Source: Blastocatellia bacterium (GTDB lineage: Bacteria; Acidobacteriota; Blastocatellia; Pyrinomonadales; Pyrinomonadaceae). From it: DNA of 64,000 nt. Below, in pieces: positions 44,909-54,664 of this stretch. The DNA is taken from contig PMSM01000010.1 in assembly GCA_003168335.1 (NCBI GenBank), positions 62,001 through 126,000 of the forward strand, given 5' to 3'. The stretch's first letter is position 1, and each line of letters starts with the position of its first letter. The notes under the pieces were generated by a model. The model had not been told where the DNA came from. It made no database searches and was given only the letters and a program-made list of their open reading frames with translations. Made by a program: the position numbers and the translations under genes.

Positions 44909-45841
44909 ATGAAAACTGCAAACACCTTTGTTAAGTGGGTAGTCTTGGCATTCGTCCTGGTCGTGCCCCTTGCCTGTAAACAGATCGGCTCCTTGTCTTC
45001 CAACTCCAACAGCAACGGCGGCGGAGCAGCGATGGCATCTCCATTCGAACGGCCACTTCAACTGACGGAGACGCGAACACTGAAATACGCCAATCTGCAA
45101 TTTACCCTGACAAAGGCAGTGATTTCTAATCGAGTCGCGAACGACCAGCCGCAGGACAATGCCAACCTGGCGCTGGCTGACCTGACTTTCTCCGTCGTCA
45201 ACACGTTGAAAGATGGGGTGGGAATCAAAAACGGGATGTGGCAGTTGCAGCTTGGCGACGGCTCTGTATACAAGCGACCATACGAAGACAGCCTTGCACC
45301 GCGGGACACGAAGGAGCGAATGATAAGTTTCCGCGTGCCTGCCGGAGCTCAATGGAATGGCGCAAAGCTTACCCTGGATGAACAGGGCAAAGAGCCTGCG
45401 ACGCTGGCGCTGGATGGTCCTGCTGGACCGCAACAATATCCGGTTAAGCTGGCCTCAGGCGGTGAGACAACTACCAAAGAGCCAGTCATGACGTACACCA
45501 TTCTCGGGGCCACTGTGGATGTGGACGGTGCGGGCCAACGCGCTGCATTGGGCAAGCGCTATTTGAATCTGTCGGTCCGCGTGGCAAATAAGGAAACCAG
45601 CGACTCATTTCTCCCTGAGTTTTTCCGTCTGATGATCGACGGCGTCCCCTCGGCTCCGGAGAACATGAGTGATAACAGTGTAGTCAATGGGCAAGGTTCA
45701 CAGGACGTCACGTTGTCGTTTGTGATTCCTGAGAGCGCAACCAAGGTTGAGCTGGAAGTTGGCAAACCCGCCATTCAGCAAACGGCCAGGATTCCAATTG
45801 CCTTGAAAGCAACGCAAGCCGAAGTGACCGCGAGTCCTTAA
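44909..45841 (+). CDS. Lipoprotein with two DUF4352-like domains
   Basis: A 310-aa lipoprotein. The signal (VVLAFVLVVPLAC) has a lipobox with Cys at about 23, followed by a Ser/Asn/Gly linker. Two beta-sandwich domains follow: residues about 55-165 (LQFTLTKAVISNR, LADLTFSVVNTLKDG) and about 185-300 (MTYTILGATVDVDG, RYLNLSVRVANKETS). They resemble each other and the DUF4352 type. The start has a strong ggagggg. It follows the 53-bp shared element and precedes a second lipoprotein gene by 58 bases. A sensory or envelope role beside the kinase/sigma pair is plausible but not shown. Confidence 0.8.
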   Translation: MKTANTFVKWVVLAFVLVVPLACKQIGSLSSNSNSNGGGAAMASPFERPLQLTETRTLKYANLQFTLTKAVISNRVANDQPQDNANLALADLTFSVVNTLKDGVGIKNGMWQLQLGDGSVYKRPYEDSLAPRDTKERMISFRVPAGAQWNGAKLTLDEQGKEPATLALDGPAGPQQYPVKLASGGETTTKEPVMTYTILGATVDVDGAGQRAALGKRYLNLSVRVANKETSDSFLPEFFRLMIDGVPSAPENMSDNSVVNGQGSQDVTLSFVIPESATKVELEVGKPAIQQTARIPIALKATQAEVTASP

Positions 45842-45899
45842 GTGGGATCGAGTGCTTTTTAGCCTGGCGATCATAGCCGGATCGTTGGTTTGAAAAACG

Positions 45900-46415
45900 A
45901 TGAAAGGGATCTTACACAAAATGCGCATCACGAATACGATTCTAGTCTGTCTGCTGATTGCTACCGTGTGCGGTTCCTGCCGCATGATTAACACCCTCAC
46001 TGGTAATAGCAAAGCCGGAACGGTAGATGCTCTGTGGCCGGACGTGCCGCCTATTGGGGGCGCAACCAAGACTGACCTGGCGCTTCCCCTCGGGGCTCGC
46101 ATGGTGATCCGGGCCGCGATGCAGGGAAAGGTGAGCTTCATCGCCTTCACCACTGAGAAGAGCGCGCCAGAGGTGCAGGACTTCTATACCAAAGAGCGAA
46201 TGAAGTCGGCCGGTTGGGTAGCAAATGATCGAGGCTGCATCAGCGACACCGAGGACCAGAAGAGCCAGGGAGCGGTTTGTCTCTTCAATCGCCAGGATGG
46301 GAAAAAGAAGGAAGGGCTCGCGCTTGTCCTGGCGCAGGACGAAAAGAGCAAGCAAACGGACATCTTCTATGTGCGCATCGACCTCACGGAGCCGGAAGCT
46401 TCGCCATCACCCTAA
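45900..46415 (+). CDS. Small lipoprotein of unknown function
   Basis: A 171-aa protein with a short basic start and a hydrophobic signal ending in a lipobox-like VCGSC. The mature part contains LPLGARMVIRAAMQGKVSFIAFTTEKSAPEVQDFYTKERMKSAGW and then a Cys pair around CISDTEDQKSQGAVCLF. This layout resembles small periplasmic proteins that track surface stress, but I do not recognise a named family. The ribosome-binding site is weak; an internal ATG at 45921 would still keep the signal. A hairpin follows the stop after six bases. Confidence 0.7.
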   Translation: MKGILHKMRITNTILVCLLIATVCGSCRMINTLTGNSKAGTVDALWPDVPPIGGATKTDLALPLGARMVIRAAMQGKVSFIAFTTEKSAPEVQDFYTKERMKSAGWVANDRGCISDTEDQKSQGAVCLFNRQDGKKKEGLALVLAQDEKSKQTDIFYVRIDLTEPEASPSP

Positions 46416-46421
46416 ATAAGG

Positions 46422-46444
46422 GGAAACCCACGATGCGGGTTTCC
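46422..46444 (+). terminator. Stem-loop after the lipoprotein gene
   Basis: Arms ggaaaccc (46422-46429) and gggtttcc (46437-46444) form a perfect 8-bp stem with a 7-base loop. No T-run follows, so termination is uncertain. The right arm overlaps the start of the shared 53-bp element. Confidence 0.4.
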
Positions 46445-46483
46445 ATCGCGAATTCCTGCGTTACCAGTAGAGACGAATTTATC
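46432..46483 (+). promoter_or_regulatory. Shared 53-bp upstream element, copy 2
   Basis: Matches copy 1 at 44810-44862, including gatgcgggttt, aattcctgcgttac and gaatttatc. It lies about 120 bases ahead of the small Cys-rich gene at 46605. The conservation of whole blocks between two unrelated downstream genes argues for a regulatory rather than coding origin. Confidence 0.6.
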
Positions 46484-46604
46484 TGGAGATCTACGAGTAC
46501 GACCCGAGCATCAAGATCGAAGCACCGATCCCATAGCTTGATAAAAGAGAGACTCTTCCGGGTCCCTCAGACGAAGCTCATACGACTTGTAAAAGGAGAC
46601 GCTA

Positions 46605-46889
46605 ATGCAAATCAAAAAACGAAAGACACTCGGAATACTTTTTTCTCTATTGCTCATCGTGGGTGCGGCAGCATCATTTACGGCACCGCGGTCTCATGCT
46701 TTGGAGGCGGCGCAGGATAACAGCAAAGTGACTTCAACTAATCGCCGTACCGCTTGTAAGCGGCGTTGTGAAGACAAGTATTCCAGTTGTCTTGCTGCCA
46801 AGAAAGCCAAAGGCTGGGACGATGATCGAGCCGAGAAAACCTGCGGCTTGGGCGCCCGCGGCTGTAAGGAAGGCTGTGACCGGCGATAG
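46605..46889 (+). CDS. Small secreted Cys-rich protein
   Basis: A 94-aa protein preceded by aaaggag. The signal peptide (TLGILFSLLLIVGAAASF) is followed by a short Lys/Arg-rich mature chain with six Cys in the pattern CKRRC, then YSSCLAAKKAKGWDD, a single Cys, and CKEGC. The paired CX3C motifs suggest a disulfide-stabilised helical hairpin. No family is recognised. It lies downstream of the second copy of the shared element and 77 bases before the next secreted gene. Confidence 0.72.
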   Translation: MQIKKRKTLGILFSLLLIVGAAASFTAPRSHALEAAQDNSKVTSTNRRTACKRRCEDKYSSCLAAKKAKGWDDDRAEKTCGLGARGCKEGCDRR

Positions 46890-46966
46890 CCGACTAGCCT
46901 TAACCGGTTTGTTACGCAACTGCGCTGCGCTCAACACTCGGCGCCTTTCCAAAGAGGAGAATGAAA

Positions 46967-47413
46967 ATGAAGAAAAGTTTGTTACTCGCTGCCAGCCTGC
47001 TGGTGCTTTTCGCCGCGACTGGTTCCGCCTTTGCCCAGTCTACACATCGTGACCGTCCGACACCGTTTACGTCCGATGAAATTAAAGGTGAGTTGAACGC
47101 CAAGGAGATTGAGTATTTTTATTCCTTTACCGCCGGCCCGGGTGAAGTCACGCTCACGGTGGATGTGAAATCGTCGGATGGAACGACGGGTACGGCCTTT
47201 GAGTTGCTGGACGCTGATGCGAACAAGGCACTTATTTGCTGTGAGTATGCACAGGCTGACAGCACCGGCACGACCGGACGCGACGTTAAGAGCGTTAAGC
47301 TGAGCAAAGGGCAAACCGTCATTCTGCATCTGACGCCTTTCAAGTATGGCACGGGAACTTATCGGGTGCGCATCAGTGGTGCGGTGGCCCTCGCAGAGCA
47401 TGGGCAAAGATAG
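46967..47413 (+). CDS. Secreted PPC-like beta-domain protein
   Basis: A 148-aa protein. ATG 46967 is chosen because gaggag lies seven bases before it; the ATG six bases earlier is too close. The signal peptide is LLLAASLLVLFAATGSAFAQ. The mature part has the strand pattern of a bacterial pre-peptidase C-terminal (PPC-like) domain: IEYFYSFTAGPGEVTLTVDVKSSD, AFELLDADANKAL and VILHLTPFKYGTGTYRVRI. Such domains usually accompany secreted enzymes, but here the domain stands alone. Two adjacent Cys (ICCEY) are unusual. Confidence 0.75.
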   Translation: MKKSLLLAASLLVLFAATGSAFAQSTHRDRPTPFTSDEIKGELNAKEIEYFYSFTAGPGEVTLTVDVKSSDGTTGTAFELLDADANKALICCEYAQADSTGTTGRDVKSVKLSKGQTVILHLTPFKYGTGTYRVRISGAVALAEHGQR

Positions 47414-47522
47414 TGGGAGAGAGCGGCGGGACAGCGGAATTCGTTGCTCCCGACCGTGTGTGCATGACTATGGAAATGGATATGCTCGGGGGCGAGCATC
47501 GTTAGTGCGGTAAGGAGAGGAC

Positions 47523-48254
47523 ATGGGTATCACGAACGCGCAGTCGGGAACTAACGTCCATGAGATCGCGGACGGTCTTTACCGTATTAACACCCCGGTC
47601 ACTATTGAAGGCGGGCCCGGGGGATTCTCATTCAACCAGTACCTTATTGTCGACGACGAACCACTGATTTTCCATACCGGACCGCGAAAGATGTTTCCCC
47701 TGGTTCGTGAGGCGGTCGCGAGCGTCGTGCCGGTGGAACGCCTTCGTTACATTGCCTTCTCGCACGTCGAGGCAGACGAGTGCGGGTCGCTCAACGAATG
47801 GCTCGCTGTAGCCCCGCACTCTTCGCCCCTGTGCGGCACGGTCGCGGCGATGGTTTCGATTAGTGATCTGGCCGACCGGCCGCCGCGCCCGCTCGCCGAT
47901 GGTGAAACTCTATCGCTCGGAAAACACCTGGTGCGGTGGTTCGACACGCCGCACTTGCCGCACTCGTGGGAGTGCGGCTATCTCATGGAAGAGAGTACGC
48001 GGACGCTCCTCTGCGGCGATTTGTTTACGCAAGGCGGTGCAGACAACCCGGCCGTCACGGAGTCGGACATCCTCGGACCGAGCGAAGCTTTCCGCCGGCA
48101 GATGGACTACTTTTCGCACACGAAGAATGCCGGGGAGATGCTAGAGAGACTCGCGTCGGCCGCGCCGATCACACTTGCGTGCATGCACGGCAGCGCGTGG
48201 CGAGGCGACGGTGCGGCGCTGCTGCGGGCCCTCTCCGATTCTCTCGCCAGTTAG
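47523..48254 (+). CDS. Metallo-beta-lactamase-fold protein, flavodiiron-like
   Basis: A 243-aa MBL-fold protein. It resembles the di-iron domain of flavodiiron proteins (HxExD-type metal site) rather than lactamases: AFSHVEADECGSL gives His81, Glu83 and Asp85. Further ligand candidates are in TPHLPHSWECGYL, LLCGDLFTQGG and ACMHGSAW. Flavodiiron proteins have a His directly after the Asp; here it is Glu86, so the metal site may differ. The start has aaggagagg. No flavodoxin domain is fused. An oxygen- or NO-related role is possible but unproven. Confidence 0.85.
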   Translation: MGITNAQSGTNVHEIADGLYRINTPVTIEGGPGGFSFNQYLIVDDEPLIFHTGPRKMFPLVREAVASVVPVERLRYIAFSHVEADECGSLNEWLAVAPHSSPLCGTVAAMVSISDLADRPPRPLADGETLSLGKHLVRWFDTPHLPHSWECGYLMEESTRTLLCGDLFTQGGADNPAVTESDILGPSEAFRRQMDYFSHTKNAGEMLERLASAAPITLACMHGSAWRGDGAALLRALSDSLAS

Positions 48255-48750
48255 CCCGTTGCCTACCAACGGCAGCGGGCGGGTGCGGCCATTGGATCTT
48301 ATCGCGTACTACTCTCTGCCCGTTGGGTCAGCAGAAAATGCGAGTCCATTAAACGTCCAATATGAGTTCCCCCGAGTCCTTCAAATGCGGTAGAGCGCCA
48401 TCCGTGCCGCGAAGTTCCTTTGAATCCCACGACGATTCCAATCACAGTCGCGCTTGCGCCAAGCGAACCGAGAAATGGTCCCGTGATGCTCCGAGCGCCT
48501 TCGTAAGTGAAATCGGCGAAGAGATTGACGATGCCAATCGTAAGGACAAAGCGAAAAGCTATTTTCGCCAATGTTGTTTGCCGCTTTTTGGAAATCAATC
48601 GCTCCCGGTCAGTTTCACTAACGGCACATGGAAAACCAAACAGGGCATGGCGTCAGACTAGCTATCATTGAATCTGATGAATGGGAGAAGGCGGAGGCCG
48701 AGCCTATTCTTATTGAGTCGTCTTCACGAAAGTGACTGACCTACTTTCGC
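48255..48750. other. Intergenic stretch with an MFS remnant
   Basis: Besides the truncated transporter at 48299-48598, no gene is visible. A 7-bp stem hairpin (cgaaagt at 48727 pairing with actttcg at 48743) sits immediately beyond the stop of the minus-strand adaptor gene, without a T-run. Confidence 0.55.
48299..48598 (-). pseudogene. MFS transporter, N-terminal remnant
   Basis: The first 58 residues match the opening of a major-facilitator transporter: FVLTIGIVNLFADFTYEGAR, then SITGPFLGSLGASATVIGIV. After GFKG the sequence changes abruptly to a polar, Arg/Ser-rich run and stops at 99 residues, whereas complete members have about 400 residues and 12 helices. It looks like a 5' gene fragment left by deletion. 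Confidence 0.7.
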
Positions 48751-50058
48751 TCAACGACTCGGGGCCGACTCTTTTACGTTCACTTTCGCGCCCACGCGGA
48801 GTTCGTCCGTTCCGCGAGTCGCCACTACATCGTTCTCCGCCAACTCGCCAAAGACTTCAACCAGTTCACCCATTGATACACCGCGCTTCACGTCAATCCA
48901 TTCAACGACTCCATTGCGGATTCGCACTACAAAGGTCCGTTCAGTGGTAACCGCGATGGTTGAAGGAGGAACCAGCAGCGAAGGCTGTAGCCGTCTTGCA
49001 GGCCACACAACTTCAGGAAACATGCCGGGGGCGAGCCGCGCCGAGTCATTAATCACGTCAACTTCAACGGGCATGGTTCGCGTCTTCTGATCCAAGGTAT
49101 GGCTGGTGCGGGCAACGACGCCTGAGAACGTTTCGCCCGGATAGGCCGGAACCGCGAAGTTTATCCGATCACCGTTCGTGACTCCGGCAACGTCGGCCTC
49201 GGGAACGGCGATGACGAGTCTTAACTTTGAGACTTGCTGAATTCGCAACATCGGCGTCGAACCCGAGCCGGACGGTGAGCCGGCGAGACTTCCCTTGTCG
49301 ACGTTTCGTTCGGTGATGGTCCCATCGAAAGGCGCACGGATGTTCAGGTAAGATTCGATGTCGCGCACCGATCGCGCAGAACTGACAGCAGCCTTCTCGT
49401 TTTCCGATTGCGATTGTGCTACGGCCTGAGCAGCTTTTTCGTTTTCCTCCAGTGCGCGAATGCGAGCCTTGTCAGCCTCCACATTTTGGCGCGCGATATC
49501 GACATCGTTCTCGGCGACCACGCCGGGTGTGGCCGATGCTGCTTTAAGTCTGCGATAAGTTCCTTCGTCGGCCGTGAGCTTGGCTGCGGCTTCCGCTTTT
49601 TGTTCGCGGACGCTACGCACGCGCGCTTCCATTTCCAGTCTTTGATCTCTGCTAACGCCGACTCTCGCCTGCGCCTCGGCACTGCGCGACGCCAACTCAG
49701 GCGCACTCATGCGAATCAGCAATTGGCCGCGCTTCACAACTGAGCCCCGATCTACGTTGATTGTTTCCACGAAGCCCTGCACCTTTGGATAGATAGCGAC
49801 GTCCTGATAGGCACGTAGTTCACCAGGCAGCTTCAATTGGCGATCGACATCCTTGGATACAACATGAGAGACGAGGACTGTTGGCGTCTGAGACGCTTTG
49901 TCTGAAGCGCCCACCGTGCTTTGCGAGCGAGTTCTAAGCAGCAACCATCCGACGATCAGAATGACAACCACCGCGACACCCGCCACGATCAGGACGACGC
50001 TGAGCTTCATTCGCGGGCCAGGCGTTTTGGTCCGGGCTATTTCCGCTTCATCGGTCAT
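48751..50058 (-). CDS. RND efflux periplasmic adaptor (membrane-fusion protein)
   Basis: A 435-aa adaptor. An N-terminal transmembrane anchor ([20 protein letters not shown]) is followed by the barrel-sandwich half with [26 protein letters not shown] long alpha-helical hairpin comes next (about residues 115-215), then the second lipoyl half ([20 protein letters not shown]) and beta-barrel and membrane-proximal domains. It bridges the RND pump to TolC. Its ATG overlaps the pump's stop (ATGA). GAGGAA lies upstream. It is the last gene of the five-gene minus-strand operon. Confidence 0.93.
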   Translation of the reverse strand: MTDEAEIARTKTPGPRMKLSVVLIVAGVAVVVILIVGWLLLRTRSQSTVGASDKASQTPTVLVSHVVSKDVDRQLKLPGELRAYQDVAIYPKVQGFVETINVDRGSVVKRGQLLIRMSAPELASRSAEAQARVGVSRDQRLEMEARVRSVREQKAEAAAKLTADEGTYRRLKAASATPGVVAENDVDIARQNVEADKARIRALEENEKAAQAVAQSQSENEKAAVSSARSVRDIESYLNIRAPFDGTITERNVDKGSLAGSPSGSGSTPMLRIQQVSKLRLVIAVPEADVAGVTNGDRINFAVPAYPGETFSGVVARTSHTLDQKTRTMPVEVDVINDSARLAPGMFPEVVWPARRLQPSLLVPPSTIAVTTERTFVVRIRNGVVEWIDVKRGVSMGELVEVFGELAENDVVATRGTDELRVGAKVNVKESAPSR

Positions 50059-53000
50059 TGTGTTGCTTCCTCGTTTAGTTCCAGGCGGTTGTCGTCAGGA
50101 TGCAGAGACACCGACCCTCGACTCGCTTTGCGCTGCACCATGGCGAATGTCAAAGGAAGAATCGTAAGCACGGCAATCGTAGATGCCGCCAGTCCGCCGA
50201 TTACCGCACGACCAAGCGGGGCAGTTTGTTCTCCGCCCTGGCCGAACGCCAAAGCGATCGGAATCATGCCCGCGATCATGGCAAAGCTCGTCATCAGGAT
50301 CGGACGCAGCCGACTGACCGCGCCGGAACGGGCTGCTTCATCCGAGCCGAGGCCTTCCCGACGGCTCGCTTCAGCGAAAGTAATCAGCAAGATCGCGTTC
50401 GCTACTGAGACGCCGATCGCCATGATCGCGCCCATAAACGATTGCACATTGAGCGTAGTTCTCGTCACCCATAATGAGAGTATTACCCCGGTTAGCACTG
50501 CCGGGATTGTCGAAAGGACCACCAGAGCGATGCGCGGCGATTGAAAAAACGCGGTCAATAACAGGACGATGGCAACGATCGCAATCAATAGTCCCAACTC
50601 CAGCCCCGAACGCGTCTGTACCATCTGCGGCACCTGACCACGAACATCGATCCTGCTACCTTTCGGCGCCTCGCCCGCGCGCGTGATCGCGGCGCTTACA
50701 TCACTCGCAGCTGTGCTCAAATCTGATCCTTCGATATTAGCCGTGACGGTAATCATTCTTTGTTGGTTGTAGCGATCATACTCACCCACCATTGTTCCAT
50801 ATCCGACCTGCGCCACGTCACCGACCAACGGCCGCTGCGCGCCGCTCGGCATTGCGGGAATGCTTTCGACATCTTCGATGCTCTTCATTTGTGACTGCGG
50901 AACCTCAACCTGCACCTGATAAGCATTGCCAGACGATGGATCGCGCCAGTAGTTCGGCTGGGTGAAACGGCTCGACGAAGTTGCGGCCACCAGCGAGCGT
51001 GAGACCTGTTCGACAGTGACTCCGAGTTGGCCGGCGCGTTCGCGATCAATGTTGATATCGACGGTCGGATAATCGAGCGGCTGGCCGAATTGAATATCGC
51101 GCAACTCGCGAATCTGATTCATTTGGTCGCGTACCTTCTGCGCGTAAGCGCGATTGGCGGCGAGATTCGAGCCGCTGATCGCAACCTCAATCGGCGTGGC
51201 TGAACCGAAATTCATAATCTGGCTCACGATGTCCGCTGCTTCAAATGAAAACTCGGCTCCGGGTAATGCCTTCGCGAGCCTCGGCCGTAGGCGTTCTCTC
51301 AGCTCCGCAACTCGCACACCTGAGCCGGGTTTGAGCGCGATTTGCAAAACTGCTTCATGCGGCCCACTGGACCATTGATAGATCGTGTTCACCGGAAAGC
51401 TCGGCGGTTGCGCGCCAACGTAGCCGAGTGTGATATCAACGTTCTTCTTTCCCGCTTCCTCGCCAATGATATCGAGCGCTTTGAGCGCCATCTCCTCCGT
51501 ACGTTCGATACGCGTGCCCGTCGGTGCCCGGAGCCGCAGCCTGACCTGGCCGGCATCGACAGTCGGGAAGATGTCCGTGCCGAGCCTACGACCGACAAAG
51601 GTCAGGACCAACACGACAATAATTAGGTAAGCGGCAAGCATGGGCCATCTCAAGCTTGAAATCCTTTCAAGCCAGCGACCATAGCGTTCTCGCATTCGAT
51701 CGAAAAAGGATGAATCGTGAGCCTGCTTCCCTTTCAGCAGCCTAATCGACAGCACCGGTACCAGCGTCGTCGACAAGACGTAGGACGCCAGCATTGAGAA
51801 GCCGATCGCCAATGCCAAAGGAATGAAGAGCGAGCGCGCCACGCCAATCATGAAGAAAGCAGGAGCGAATACCGCCAGAATCGAAAGCAGCGCGAGGAGG
51901 CGGGGCGTCATCGTTTCCTTTGTGGCAATCAAGACCGCTTTGGCGACTGGTTCGCCGCGCGCGAGGTGCGTATGAATGTTCTCGATCTCGACGGTCGCTT
52001 CGTCAACCAGGATGCCAATGGCCAGCGCCAGTCCGCCAAGCGTCATGATGTTAATCGTCTGCCCGCTCAGCCATAACGCAACGACTGCCGTTAGTAGCGC
52101 CACCGGAATAGTAATCACGACGATCAGAGCGCTGCGCACATCACGAAGAAACAACAGCACCATCACACCCGTAAGGAGCGCGCCCAAGCCACCTTCAATG
52201 ATCAATCCACTTATCGCATGGGTGACGTATCCCGACTGATCGAGTTCAAAACTGATCTTGATGTCATCGGGAACGAGCGACTGCATGCGCGGCAATTCTG
52301 ATTTGACTCGACTGACAACATCGAGCGTGGAGGCATCAGCACGCTTGGTGACGGGGATGTAAACCGTGCGACGACCATTGACCAGGCCGTATCCAGTTAA
52401 GATGTCGCTTCCGTTTTCAACGGTGCCGATGTCTCGCACAAAGACGGTAGGACCACTTCCGGCGCGGATCGGAAGGTCGGCGAGTTCGCTAATTTGGGGC
52501 ACGATCGAATTGACCGCGGCGATGCGATTCAGATCGCCGGTCCTCACGTTGCCCGAGGGCAGAACCGTGTTGCCAGAAGCAATCGCTTTAGTCACTTCTT
52601 CGGGCGACATGTTGTAAGAACGAAGTTTGTCTGGATCGGCGTGGATGATCACGGTTCGCGTGTTGCCGCCGAACGGCGGCGGCGCCGACACGCCCGGCAG
52701 AGTGGAAAACACCGGGCGAACTTTGAATAACGCCAGGTCTTGAATCTCTGCGTTACTGCGCGTCTCGCTCGAGAACACCAGCTGGCCGACCGGAACGCTG
52801 CCGACATCAAAGCGCACGACAAACGGTGAGACTGTGCCCGGCGGCATAAAGGCGCGCGCGCGTTCCACGTAAGAGACGACCTGAGCGAGCGCCGTGCTCA
52901 TGTCCGTGCCCGGATGAAAATAAAGTTTGCAGAGACCGGTGCCCTGAATCGATTTCGATTCGACGTGCTCAATGCCGGTGATGTACAGGAAGTGATACTC

Positions 53001-53201
53001 GTAGTAGGAGACGAGGAAGCTTTCCATCTGCGCCGGATTCATGCCGCCGTATGGTTGGGCCACGTAGATGACCGGTAGATCGAGATTCGGAAAGATGTCT
53101 ACCGACATGCGCTGATAAGCCAGAATCGAGCAAAGGGCGATCCCTATGACCAGGACAATGATCATGATCGGACGCCGCAGCGCGATGTTGATAAGCCACA
53201 T
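50055..53201 (-). CDS. RND efflux pump permease, atypical proton-relay residues
   Basis: A 1048-aa inner-membrane RND transporter with 12 predicted helices and two large periplasmic loops. The N terminus ([23 protein letters not shown]) and internal repeat are typical of the AcrB/HAE superfamily. In helix 4 the Asp pair appears as [12 protein letters not shown] near residue 400, Asp followed by Glu. The helix-10 site that carries Lys940 in AcrB reads [13 protein letters not shown] near 932, so the Lys is missing. This variant pattern occurs in a separate RND branch whose substrates are unclear. It lies ten bases after the TolC gene. Confidence 0.92.
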   Translation of the reverse strand: MWLINIALRRPIMIIVLVIGIALCSILAYQRMSVDIFPNLDLPVIYVAQPYGGMNPAQMESFLVSYYEYHFLYITGIEHVESKSIQGTGLCKLYFHPGTDMSTALAQVVSYVERARAFMPPGTVSPFVVRFDVGSVPVGQLVFSSETRSNAEIQDLALFKVRPVFSTLPGVSAPPPFGGNTRTVIIHADPDKLRSYNMSPEEVTKAIASGNTVLPSGNVRTGDLNRIAAVNSIVPQISELADLPIRAGSGPTVFVRDIGTVENGSDILTGYGLVNGRRTVYIPVTKRADASTLDVVSRVKSELPRMQSLVPDDIKISFELDQSGYVTHAISGLIIEGGLGALLTGVMVLLFLRDVRSALIVVITIPVALLTAVVALWLSGQTINIMTLGGLALAIGILVDEATVEIENIHTHLARGEPVAKAVLIATKETMTPRLLALLSILAVFAPAFFMIGVARSLFIPLALAIGFSMLASYVLSTTLVPVLSIRLLKGKQAHDSSFFDRMRERYGRWLERISSLRWPMLAAYLIIVVLVLTFVGRRLGTDIFPTVDAGQVRLRLRAPTGTRIERTEEMALKALDIIGEEAGKKNVDITLGYVGAQPPSFPVNTIYQWSSGPHEAVLQIALKPGSGVRVAELRERLRPRLAKALPGAEFSFEAADIVSQIMNFGSATPIEVAISGSNLAANRAYAQKVRDQMNQIRELRDIQFGQPLDYPTVDINIDRERAGQLGVTVEQVSRSLVAATSSSRFTQPNYWRDPSSGNAYQVQVEVPQSQMKSIEDVESIPAMPSGAQRPLVGDVAQVGYGTMVGEYDRYNQQRMITVTANIEGSDLSTAASDVSAAITRAGEAPKGSRIDVRGQVPQMVQTRSGLELGLLIAIVAIVLLLTAFFQSPRIALVVLSTIPAVLTGVILSLWVTRTTLNVQSFMGAIMAIGVSVANAILLITFAEASRREGLGSDEAARSGAVSRLRPILMTSFAMIAGMIPIALAFGQGGEQTAPLGRAVIGGLAASTIAVLTILPLTFAMVQRKASRGSVSLHPDDNRLELNEEATQ

Positions 53202-53211
53202 ATCTGGAAAG

Positions 53212-54636
53212 TTACCGCCTTATTCGTTGTAGGAACGGTTTCAGATCGCCCTGAATCTTCGCCGCCACCAGCAGTGCGCGCCAGACATTTAGGCGGGCCA
53301 CGCGATCATCGACCTCCGCCTGGGCCAGCAGTCTTTGCGTATCGGCAACTTCCGTCACCGTCGCCAGTCCATACTTGTATCGCTCGACCGTGAGTCGTTC
53401 GGCGTCTTGCGCGGCCTTTAATTGCGCCGGAGTCTCTTGAGCGATGCGCACGGCCCCATCGATAAGCGCTTGTGCGCGTGCGTATTGACCCTTCAATGCC
53501 TGAATCGTCTCGTCGTAGCGTGCCCGCTCAACGGCCTCGTTGCCCGCTTCGACCCGGCGGCGCGCGCGAATAGAAAAAATGTCGAAGGCCGGAAACGTCA
53601 CTGTCATGCCCACTCCGTAATTGGGCGTCGTCGGAAACAGTCCGTGCCATCCTCCTTCAAACAATCCATTGGTCAGCGCGCCGGTGCCACGAGCACTCAC
53701 GGAGCCCTGAAGATTGAATCGGGGAACATAAGAGCGAGCGAGAACATGCTCGCGCGCCCGGACAATTTCGATCGCAGATTCCTGCGCAATCGCTAGTGGA
53801 TGAAAATCAAATTTCGGCAACGGCGTGGTTGTATCTGTCGGAAGCTCAAGCAGCGGATCTGAGGCGATAGAGACTGAAGCGCCAGGTGTGCCGAGCGCTT
53901 CGGCGAGCGCCGCGCGACTGATTTCAGTAAGTTGCTGCGCCCTCAGAAGCTGAGTCCTGGCAACTGACAACTCTGCATCCGCGCGCGCCGCTTCCGACCC
54001 GGCACGAAGTTGATTGTTCACTAGCGCGTGCACGGCGTCGGCGAACGTCTTGGCGCGAAAAACGTTTGCCTCGGCAGCGCGCAGGGCCTGTTCGTTAGCT
54101 GCCAGGGCCATAAAAGCATCGGCCGCGTTCGTGGCGACATCGAGTTCGGTTACGCTGATGTTCACGTTCGCCTGATTCGTGACTGCGCGCGCGACATCGA
54201 CTTGGGCCTTGCGGACGCCGAAGTCGAATGGCTCCCACGAGAAGAGCGCTCCGCCAGCGCTTCCGAACGTACTGTCCATTGATGTGCCCCCCAATACTGG
54301 CCCGGAGATACTCGGGATGATCGATTGCGGCAGCACTGCTCCGAAGACATTGTTCCTGGTCGCGCGATTTTCCTGATAGAGCAGATCAAGGCGTGGCAGG
54401 TAGGCCGTGCGGGCCAGATCAATGTTCGACTTCGCGGCGGCCGATTGTGCCTGGGCCGTCTTAATAGCCGGATAGTTGGTGAGCGCCAACTCGACCGCCG
54501 CATCAAGCTTCAAAGGAGGCGGCGGGTTCGTTGTTTGGCCGCAGGCGAGGATCGCCTGCGTGACAACGATGAAGCAGGAACAAAGAACTGGAAGGATCGC
54601 TTTACGTTTCAAATCAGTGCCCTTAATTCGGGTCAT
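53212..54636 (-). CDS. TolC-family outer-membrane protein
   Basis: A 474-aa outer-membrane efflux protein. A signal region ([19 protein letters not shown]) is followed by two homologous helical/beta halves. The first has [34 protein letters not shown]. The second has [36 protein letters not shown] and ends with [37 protein letters not shown]. The trimer forms the outer-membrane and periplasmic tunnel of the tripartite pump. The start is the first ATG; the ribosome-binding site is weak. It is in the operon order PadR, hemerythrin, TolC, RND, adaptor. Confidence 0.93.
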   Translation of the reverse strand: MTRIKGTDLKRKAILPVLCSCFIVVTQAILACGQTTNPPPPLKLDAAVELALTNYPAIKTAQAQSAAAKSNIDLARTAYLPRLDLLYQENRATRNNVFGAVLPQSIIPSISGPVLGGTSMDSTFGSAGGALFSWEPFDFGVRKAQVDVARAVTNQANVNISVTELDVATNAADAFMALAANEQALRAAEANVFRAKTFADAVHALVNNQLRAGSEAARADAELSVARTQLLRAQQLTEISRAALAEALGTPGASVSIASDPLLELPTDTTTPLPKFDFHPLAIAQESAIEIVRAREHVLARSYVPRFNLQGSVSARGTGALTNGLFEGGWHGLFPTTPNYGVGMTVTFPAFDIFSIRARRRVEAGNEAVERARYDETIQALKGQYARAQALIDGAVRIAQETPAQLKAAQDAERLTVERYKYGLATVTEVADTQRLLAQAEVDDRVARLNVWRALLVAAKIQGDLKPFLQRIRR

Positions 54637-54664
54637 CAGTTTCGCGCTTCCTTACCCGCGGGCA

